The notes under the pieces were generated by a model. That model had not been told where the DNA came from. It ran no database searches and saw only the letters and a list, made by a program, of their open reading frames with translations. From the NCBI GenBank assembly GCA_964655775.1, contig CAZZNQ010000027.1, forward strand, positions 1 through 44,251: a DNA stretch of 44,251 nucleotides, given 5' to 3'. This document shows, in pieces, positions 8,061-13,936 of the stretch. Within the stretch, counting starts at the first letter, position 1. The number at the start of each line of letters is the position of its first letter. Both the position numbers and the translations under genes were made by a program. This DNA is from CAZZNQ01 sp964655775 (GTDB lineage Bacteria > Planctomycetota > Brocadiia > SM23-32).

Positions 8061-10448
8061 TCAGCGGCTTTTCTCTTGTTCGGCGATCTGATTCCGCACC
8101 CGGATAACGCTGTCGGGATTGACGGAGATGGAGTCGATGCCGGCCTCGACCAGGAAGCTGGCGAACTCCGGATGGTCGCTGGGCGCCTGCCCGCAGATGC
8201 CGGCCGGCACGTTGACTTCATGGGCGCGCGCGATCAGGTCCCGTATCATCTGCCTGACTGCGGGATTGCGTTCGTCGAAGAGCTGGGCGAGTTCCTCGGA
8301 GTCGCGATCGACGCCCAGCACGAGCTGGGTCAGGTCATTGGTCCCGATGGAGAACCCGTCGAATCGCTTGCCGAACTCGCCGGCCAGGATGACGTTGGAG
8401 GGGATCTCGGCCATCACGTAGACCTGGAAACCTCCTTTGCCCCGCACAAGGCCGTTCTCCGCCATGACCTCCAGCACCCGGTCGGCTTCCTCGAGCGTGC
8501 GGCAGAACGGCACCATGGCGACGATGTTGTCCAGTCCCAGCACCTCGCGTGCGCGCTTGATGGCGCGGCACTCCAGCGCGAAACCGTCCCGGTATGCATC
8601 GCTGTAGTAGCGGGAGGCGCCCCGGAAACCCAGCATCGGATTGGCTTCTTGGGGTTCGAAGGGCGCTCCGCCGATCAGGTCGGCGTACTCGTTCGTCTTG
8701 AAATCACTCGGCCGCACAATGGCCTTGCCCGGATACTGCGAGGCCGCGATAGTTGCGATGCCGCGTGCCAACTCCTGAACGAAGAACTCGGCCTTCTCGT
8801 CGTAGCCGGCCGTTATCTCATCGATGCGGGCGCGCGTCTCCTCGTCTTCGACGCGATCCGGATGCAGCAGGGCCAGAGGATGCACCTTGATCATGTTGTT
8901 GATAATGAACTCCATGCGCGCCAGACCGATGCCGTCGACCGGCAGATTCCACCACCGGAACGATGCCCGCGGGCTCGCCAGGTTCATCATGACGTCCGTC
9001 TCAGTTCCGGGCACGTCTTCGGGATTGAGCTCTCTTACCTCGAACTCGATCTGCCCCTTGTAGACGCGGCCCGTTTCGCCCTCGGCGCAGGAGACCGTAA
9101 CTGTCTCGCCGTCGCTGAGTTTCCCCGTGCTGTTCTCGGTGCCTATGACGGCTGGCACGCCGAGCTCCCGGCTGACTATGGCCGCGTGGCTCGTGCGACC
9201 GCCGCGGTCCGTCACGATGGCGGAGGCTCGTTCCATCAGCGGCACCCAGTCCGGATCGGTCATATCGGTCACCAGAACGCCGTCGCGTTCGAACCTGTCC
9301 GCCTCATCCAGATCGTGCAGAACAAACGCCTTCCCGGATGCAGCGGCGTGCCCGATGGCCAGACCTTCCACCAGCGTCTCGCCCTTTTCCTTAAGCGTGT
9401 AAGTCTTCAGCGTGGCGGCCGCCTTCTGGGACTGCACGGTCTCGGGCCGTGCCTGGACTATGAACAGCTCATCGGAGCGGCCGTCCTTCGCCCACTCGAT
9501 GTCCATGGGCGTCTCGTAGTGGGCCTCGATCGCGCATGCCCAGCGCGCGAGCTGGATTATCTCGTCGTCCGTAAGCACCCACCGGTCGCGTTGTTCTTCC
9601 GGCGTTTCCTCTTCGACGGTCGGTTCGTCCGGATCATCGCAGTAGACGACCATCGTCCGTTTGGCGCCGAGCGTCTTTCCGATGATGGGGCGCGCATTTT
9701 CCCTCTCCAAGGGCGGTTTGAACACGCGGTATTCGTCCGGGTTGACCGTCCCCTGGACGACCGACTCGCCCAGACCCCAGGTCGCGTTGATGACGACCAC
9801 GTCCGGGAACCCGGTTTCAGTGTCGATGGTGAACATCACACCCGCGCCGGCTTCGTCGCTACGGACCATCTCCTGGACGCCCGCGCTCAGGGCGACATCC
9901 ATGTGATCGAAGCCTTTCTCCTCGCGGTAGGCGATGGCCCGGTCCGTGAAGAGTGACGCATAGCAGTTCCGGCAGGCATCCAGCACGTTATCCTCGCCGG
10001 AGACGTTCAGATAGGTTTCCTGTTGGCCGGCAAAGCTGGCGGTGGGCAGGTCTTCGGCGGTGGCGCTGCTCCGGACGGCGACATCGACGTCATCGCGGCC
10101 ACAGCGTTCGGAGAGCTGCCTGTAAGCCGACCTGATGGTGGCGGCGAGGTCGTCCGGCCACTCGCCTTCGCGGATCATCTCACGGATGGCGCTGCCGGCC
10201 TGCTGGAGTGCCTCGTCCCCTGCACCGACGTCCTCAACCTGTTCGTGGATGCGGTCGGCCAGATTGTTGTGATCCAGGAACTCCCGGTATGCGTCTGCGG
10301 TGGTCGCGAAACCGGCGGGCACTCGCACGCCCTTCTGCTTCAGCTCGCGGATCATCTCGCCCAGGGAGGCATTCTTGCCCCCCACGGAGCCGACGTCGTC
10401 GGACGTGAGCTCATCGAACCATCGGATGTAATCGGTGCGGTCCGTCAT
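8061..10448 (-). CDS. ppsA: Phosphoenolpyruvate synthase
   Basis: Makes PEP from pyruvate, ATP and water (AMP and phosphate released), the gluconeogenic entry step. The chosen start is the ATG at 10448 (MTDRTDYIRW), with GAAGGAAG 6 nt upstream; the longer open frame to 10592 overlaps the preceding gene and has an Arg/Pro-rich non-family N-terminus. The 795 residues match E. coli PpsA in length, and the phospho-carrier histidine falls at His421 in GGRTSHAAIVS, the same position as in E. coli. The ATP-grasp half (GGKNASLGEM, VRSSATAEDLPTASFAG) and the TIM-barrel half (IGTNDLTQLVLGVDRD and the CGQAPSDHPE cysteine) are complete. It lies between a phosphoribosyltransferase (20 bp upstream) and the hydrolase, suggesting stress or starvation use rather than housekeeping. 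Confidence 0.96.
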   Translation of the reverse strand: MTDRTDYIRWFDELTSDDVGSVGGKNASLGEMIRELKQKGVRVPAGFATTADAYREFLDHNNLADRIHEQVEDVGAGDEALQQAGSAIREMIREGEWPDDLAATIRSAYRQLSERCGRDDVDVAVRSSATAEDLPTASFAGQQETYLNVSGEDNVLDACRNCYASLFTDRAIAYREEKGFDHMDVALSAGVQEMVRSDEAGAGVMFTIDTETGFPDVVVINATWGLGESVVQGTVNPDEYRVFKPPLERENARPIIGKTLGAKRTMVVYCDDPDEPTVEEETPEEQRDRWVLTDDEIIQLARWACAIEAHYETPMDIEWAKDGRSDELFIVQARPETVQSQKAAATLKTYTLKEKGETLVEGLAIGHAAASGKAFVLHDLDEADRFERDGVLVTDMTDPDWVPLMERASAIVTDRGGRTSHAAIVSRELGVPAVIGTENSTGKLSDGETVTVSCAEGETGRVYKGQIEFEVRELNPEDVPGTETDVMMNLASPRASFRWWNLPVDGIGLARMEFIINNMIKVHPLALLHPDRVEDEETRARIDEITAGYDEKAEFFVQELARGIATIAASQYPGKAIVRPSDFKTNEYADLIGGAPFEPQEANPMLGFRGASRYYSDAYRDGFALECRAIKRAREVLGLDNIVAMVPFCRTLEEADRVLEVMAENGLVRGKGGFQVYVMAEIPSNVILAGEFGKRFDGFSIGTNDLTQLVLGVDRDSEELAQLFDERNPAVRQMIRDLIARAHEVNVPAGICGQAPSDHPEFASFLVEAGIDSISVNPDSVIRVRNQIAEQEKSR

Positions 10449-10468
10449 ATGGCTTCCTTCGCCGGGCG

Positions 10469-11134
10469 TCAGCTCTGCCGGCCGAAATCCTCGGCTTCGG
10501 CGAGGAGGCGGCGCACCTCGTCGTCGGTGGTCTGCGAGAAATCGCTGTAGGACCCGCCCACGGCGTAGAACGGCTGGGGGGTCGCGATGCACACCGCCTC
10601 GTCCACTTCGCTGCGCAGTCTCTTCAGAGTGTCCGGAGGCGCCGTGCCGATGGCGACAATGACGCGGGCGGGGTCGCGCCGGCGCAATGCCTGTACGGCC
10701 GCCCGCATTGTGGCGCCGGTGGCAAGGCCGTCGTCGACCAGGATCACCGTTTTCCCTTCCACGTCTACAGGCGAAGCGTCGCCCCGATATTCCCGGCGCC
10801 TGCGCTCCAGTTCTTTGCGTTCTCGCTCGGCGACCTGGTCTATGGCTTCGTCAGATATGTTGAGGCCGTTGACGACCCTGTCGTTGAGCAGACGGATACC
10901 GCCGGTGGCGATGGCGCCCATCGCCAGCTCCTCCTGGCCGGGCGTGCCCAGCTTGCGGACCAGGAACACGTCCAGCGGGGCATTCAGCCCGCGCGCGATC
11001 TCGAAACCCACGGGTACGCCCCCTCGCGGCAACGCAAGCACGACGACATCGTCCCTGTCTTTATACTCACCCAACTCGTCGGCAAGCTGCCGGCCGGCAT
11101 CCTCGCGGTCGGCAAACTGGGATCGGCGCAACAT
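10469..11134 (-). CDS. Phosphoribosyltransferase family protein
   Basis: A 221-residue type I phosphoribosyltransferase-fold protein. The PRPP-binding signature VILVDDGLATGATM spans residues 130-143, preceded by the LALPRGGVPVGFEIA segment (33-47) and the flexible-hood region FLVRKLGTPGQEELAMGAIA. This subfamily (long known as predicted phosphoribosyltransferases, with the LPRGGVPVG motif) has no proven base substrate. An AAGGAGG Shine-Dalgarno lies 7 nt before the ATG. It starts 3 bp after the RIC-like gene and ends 20 bp before ppsA. The usual partner of this family, a dienelactone-hydrolase-like protein, is present two genes downstream. Confidence 0.88.
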   Translation of the reverse strand: MLRRSQFADREDAGRQLADELGEYKDRDDVVVLALPRGGVPVGFEIARGLNAPLDVFLVRKLGTPGQEELAMGAIATGGIRLLNDRVVNGLNISDEAIDQVAERERKELERRRREYRGDASPVDVEGKTVILVDDGLATGATMRAAVQALRRRDPARVIVAIGTAPPDTLKRLRSEVDEAVCIATPQPFYAVGGSYSDFSQTTDDEVRRLLAEAEDFGRQS

Positions 11135-11137
11135 GCC

Positions 11138-11692
11138 TCAACCTCCTTCCTGCTGCTCAACGTTTTCCGCCTCCTCGGTGGCCCTTTCGATCGCCTGAGT
11201 GCCACGCTCCAGATGGCGGTCCATCGTACTTTCCAGGTCGCTGAGGAGCTCCTCCAGTTCCAGCCAGGCTGACGGTGCATCGTCGGCCGGAGGGAAGTCC
11301 GCCGCGAGCCGTGCCGCCCGGTCGCTCATCTCCAGAAGGTCCTTGCGCTCTTCCTCCAGTGTCCGGACGGTCGGACGCCATTCCGGGAGCGGCCTTTCGC
11401 CCCTGCGTGCGGCTTCAACGTCATCCAGAAATGCCAGTAACGTCTGCTGCTCACGCAGGAGGTGCTCCTCAATCTGGTTGCGCAAGGCCGTCAGTTCCCG
11501 GCCGATGCTCTCCAGTTGTTCGTCGTAGCGGCGATGTCGCTCTCCCAGAGCCTTGTCCACCAGTCCCCGCAGTCGGGGTAGCATGTCGCGCAGCATGCGG
11601 GCGTTGTCCTCACGCAGTTGCCTCAGCAGGTCGCGTAGTGGCATGTCCTCCGGCGTGCTCTCGGTCGGTTGCGTCGTGCCCGGTTCGGTCAT
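11138..11692 (-). CDS. Degenerate hemerythrin/RIC-like helical protein
   Basis: The start is the ATG at 11692, where GGAAGGAG stands 5-6 nt upstream; the longer frame to 11752 overlaps the preceding BON gene. The 184-residue product is almost entirely helical and acidic. Aligned by eye with the YtfE/ScdA (repair of iron centres) hemerythrin domain, several landmarks line up: LRDMLPRLRGLVDKALGERH with the first helix pair, ELTALRNQIEEHLLREQQ with the ELxxHMxKEE motif, and DRHLERG with the last metal helix. However, the first and third helix histidines are Asn/Arg and Glu, so the di-iron site looks broken. It may be a structural or iron-free relative, or an unrelated coiled coil. It is followed at 3 bp by the phosphoribosyltransferase gene. 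Confidence 0.6.
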   Translation of the reverse strand: MTEPGTTQPTESTPEDMPLRDLLRQLREDNARMLRDMLPRLRGLVDKALGERHRRYDEQLESIGRELTALRNQIEEHLLREQQTLLAFLDDVEAARRGERPLPEWRPTVRTLEEERKDLLEMSDRAARLAADFPPADDAPSAWLELEELLSDLESTMDRHLERGTQAIERATEEAENVEQQEGG

Positions 11693-11748
11693 ACGTTCTC
11701 CTTCCAGACTCTCAGGCGGTTGGCATCTTGTCGGACCCTGGGCGTGCA

Positions 11749-12414
11749 TCAAGAGGGCTCAACGCGCAGGCGATCCTCGACGTTGGCGACTCCCTCGGTG
11801 AACAGCGCTGCCTCCATTGCAGCCCTCCGTGCCGGGACGCTTTCCACGGTGCCGGACAGGACAACGTTCCCCGCGTCGACCTCCACATCGATTTCGGCCT
11901 CGTCGACCAGGACGTTCCTGCGCAGAGCGGCCCGCACCGCATCGGCCACCGTTGTGCCCTCCAGCGCCTTCTCGGGCTTCGTCTCCAGTTTGTTGGACAC
12001 GTCCACAATGCCCGTCAGATTCGTAAGCAGTTCTTCGGCGCGGTTCTTCTGCCAGTAAGAATCCACCGTACCCGTGAGCGTGGCGATCCCGGACAGGACC
12101 GACACATCGATCCTGGATGCGTCGAGCGCGGCGTCCCACGCGAGCAGGCTCTCGGCGTTCTCGCGTACCTGCGCGTCATCCATGGCCCGGCCCGACGGGT
12201 AGCGGACGATGAGCCTGTTTTCCACCTCCCGCACTCCTCGCACCGCCTGCGCGCTGGCGAGGGCGGCATGCCACGCGGCCCGGCTCAAGACCGTTCCCGT
12301 CAGGATGACTCTCCCTTCGTCGGCGGTCACCTTCACGTCCGAGGCGTCCACTCGGTTGTTCCACTGGATCTGGGCCAGCACGTCTGCCTGGATCCGTTCG
12401 TCTGTCTTTGCCAT
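11749..12414 (-). CDS. Triple BON-domain protein (copy 1)
   Basis: A 221-residue protein made of three consecutive BON domains (about 5-72, 78-147 and 153-220), each with the pattern of alternating strands ending in LTGTV or LSGTV (ILTGTVLS, TLTGTVDS, VLSGTVES) followed by a helix and a V..V.N.L/D.L strand. BON domains bind lipids or membranes and occur in osmotic-stress proteins such as OsmY. Unlike OsmY it has no signal peptide, so it should be cytoplasmic. It is a clear paralogue of the next gene upstream, with the same three-domain plan and length. A hairpin lies in its leader at 12450-12479. Confidence 0.88.
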   Translation of the reverse strand: MAKTDERIQADVLAQIQWNNRVDASDVKVTADEGRVILTGTVLSRAAWHAALASAQAVRGVREVENRLIVRYPSGRAMDDAQVRENAESLLAWDAALDASRIDVSVLSGIATLTGTVDSYWQKNRAEELLTNLTGIVDVSNKLETKPEKALEGTTVADAVRAALRRNVLVDEAEIDVEVDAGNVVLSGTVESVPARRAAMEAALFTEGVANVEDRLRVEPS

Positions 12415-12449
12415 GATGGTAGGCTCTATCTTCCTCTTTCCTCTATCCT

Positions 12450-12479
12450 AATGCCCCAGGCTGCACACTCAGGGGCATT
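12450..12479 (-). promoter_or_regulatory. Inverted repeat in the leader of BON copy 1
   Basis: AATGCCCC and GGGGCATT form a perfect 8-bp stem around a 14-nt loop, ending about 35 nt before the BON-copy-1 start codon. No T-run follows in either direction, so it is not a standard terminator; it could be an operator, a leader structure or an mRNA-stabilising hairpin. Confidence 0.35.
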
Positions 12480-12516
12480 TCAACCCGCGCAGAGCACCGG
12501 GCTGTCCGTCTCTCGG

Positions 12517-13185
12517 TCAAACGCGCAATGCGGTCATGTCTTCCAAGTTCACGACACCTCGCGTGTACAGTGCGGCATCGTATGCCGCCTGCCTCGCCAC
12601 CCAGGATGGCAGCGAGCCGGACAGGGCCACCACGCCATCCTCGACTTCGACGGAAACGTCTTCGGCGTCGACCACCGGGTTCCGCTCGATTGCGCCGACG
12701 ATCTCTTCAGCGATCTGCCTGTCGATCAAGTCGCCGGTCGGCACCACGGAAAGCTCGTTCTCGACTTCCATTATGCCGCTCAGTCCCCCGACGATCTCCG
12801 CCGCTTCCCTGCGCTGCCAGTAGGTCTCTACCGTTCCTTCCAGCACGGCCTTTCCGTCGCGGACCGTAACACGGATCCCTTCGTCGTCCACGTCGGCGTT
12901 CCATGCCAGCAGACTTTCTGCTTTCTCCTGGATCTGCTCATCGTCCGGCAGTGCGATGCCGTCGGGCACGCCCACGGCCAAGTGGTCCACCACGCTGTGG
13001 ACACCGGCCACCGACCACGCTTCGCCGGCGGCGGCGTTGCGCGCGCCATAGGACGGCACTGTTCCGGACAGATTGACGACGCCGTCCGAAACCGATACGG
13101 AAACGCCGGAGCTGTCTATTCTGCTGTTCCAGTAGAGGGCGTCCGTTACGTCCTTCTTGATCTCCTCGTCTTTTCTGCGCGCCAT
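12517..13185 (-). CDS. Triple BON-domain protein (copy 2)
   Basis: A 222-residue protein with the same three-BON layout as its neighbour: domain ends at VVNLSGTVPS, AVLEGTVET and VVALSGSLPS, each followed by the helix and the closing V..V.N/D strand. It has no signal peptide. It shares the opening plan of copy 1 (Lys/Asp-rich, then WNSRID or WNNRVD), so the two arose by tandem duplication and have since diverged strongly. An AGAGGGGG Shine-Dalgarno precedes the ATG. It sits 102 bp upstream of copy 1 and 102 bp downstream of the PEBP-like gene. The likely role, from the family only, is membrane or envelope protection in stress. Confidence 0.88.
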   Translation of the reverse strand: MARRKDEEIKKDVTDALYWNSRIDSSGVSVSVSDGVVNLSGTVPSYGARNAAAGEAWSVAGVHSVVDHLAVGVPDGIALPDDEQIQEKAESLLAWNADVDDEGIRVTVRDGKAVLEGTVETYWQRREAAEIVGGLSGIMEVENELSVVPTGDLIDRQIAEEIVGAIERNPVVDAEDVSVEVEDGVVALSGSLPSWVARQAAYDAALYTRGVVNLEDMTALRV

Positions 13186-13287
13186 TGCGTCCCCCTCTGT
13201 CGTGTGCTTCTCAACTCAGTGCACGTAATCGCTACTGCGCCGTGCCCCTGTCAGGCCGGTGTTGCCCGGCTGGTCGGCGGCGGGCTG

Positions 13288-13731
13288 CTAGCGTTCGTAG
13301 GTGCCCACCAGCTCTGTTTTCGCAAGCACGTGGCCTTCCATCGCCTCCGCCAGGTCCTCCCTGGATGCTCCCGCCTGCAGATCGAGGTCTTCGTCCAGCG
13401 CATAAAGCCTAAAGTAATAGTGATGCACGCCGTGCCCCTGGGGCGGACTGGGGCCCATGTAGCCGTTTCCGCCACCACTGTTGACGCCCTCCTTTGCGCC
13501 ACCACAACTGCCTTCGGGAAAGGAGGCGCAGTCGGCCGGGATGCCGTAGACGACCCAATGAACCCAGGGGTCCGGCTGCGGGGCGTCGGGGTCGTCGCAG
13601 ACGAGCGCGCATCCGGCCGTTCTCTCCGGTGCGCCCGACCAGGAAAGGGGCGGGGAAACGTCTTGCCCGTCGCCAGTGTACTTCCGGGGGATAGGTTTGC
13701 TGTTTTCAAACGCGGAACTGGTCAGGTTCAT
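13288..13731 (-). CDS. YbhB/YbcL-type phosphatidylethanolamine-binding-protein-like (PEBP/RKIP) protein
   Basis: A 147-residue bacterial PEBP-family protein. The ATG at 13731 (MNLTSSAFEN) is preferred, as YbhB homologues begin this way and an AGGAG lies upstream, though at a long 11-nt spacing; an in-frame start at 13776 would add 15 residues. The anion-pocket signatures are present: DDPDAP, WVHWVVYGIP and a late GHGVHHYYFRLYALD. The central CASFPEGSCGG segment replaces the usual loop. The family binds phosphate-containing ligands, but bacterial function is unclear. It is the first gene of the leftward stress/repair block and is preceded by a 205-bp gap with a palindrome and a weak promoter-like sequence. 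Confidence 0.87.
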   Translation of the reverse strand: MNLTSSAFENSKPIPRKYTGDGQDVSPPLSWSGAPERTAGCALVCDDPDAPQPDPWVHWVVYGIPADCASFPEGSCGGAKEGVNSGGGNGYMGPSPPQGHGVHHYYFRLYALDEDLDLQAGASREDLAEAMEGHVLAKTELVGTYER

Positions 13732-13831
13732 CGTTCCCGTGTCTCCTTGCTCAGGTAAGTGCCGGGGCGATCTCAAGCTGGGCCTGCGACGGGCAAGCCG
13801 TCACCCCCAGTCCGTCTTTGCACCAACACGT

Positions 13832-13861
13832 ACCCTAATCTGAACCACGGTTGGCCTACAA
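13832..13861 (-). promoter_or_regulatory. Weak sigma-70-like promoter candidate for the stress/repair block
   Basis: Read on the minus strand, TTGTAG (13861-13856) and TAGGGT (13837-13832) are separated by 18 nt, about 100 nt upstream of the PEBP-like start. Four of six bases fit the -35 consensus and three fit the -10. It is the best candidate that I see in the gap, but it is weak. Confidence 0.25.
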
Positions 13862-13875
13862 TACGGGAATCGCTT

Positions 13876-13893
13876 GCTTTGTCCGTACAAAGC
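13876..13893. repeat. 18-bp perfect inverted repeat (operator-like)
   Basis: GCTTTGT-CCGT-ACAAAGC is a perfect 7-bp dyad with a 4-nt centre, in the gap between the P-type ATPase and the stress/repair block. No T-run follows it on either strand, so it does not look like a terminator. It lies just upstream of the weak promoter candidate, where a regulator dimer could bind. Confidence 0.4.
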
Positions 13894-13936
13894 TCTTAGG
13901 GAACTCGGGTTGCGCGAACGAGCCGGCCGGATCAGT

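Noticed and set aside
7785..9956. 723-codon plus-strand open frame opposite the hydrolase and ppsA
   Set aside because: It has no recognisable domain and is explained by codon bias of ppsA, whose catalytic residues are all in place.
11275..13758. 827-codon plus-strand open frame opposite the BON and PEBP genes
   Set aside because: It crosses gene boundaries and gaps without interruption and has no domain; a shadow frame.
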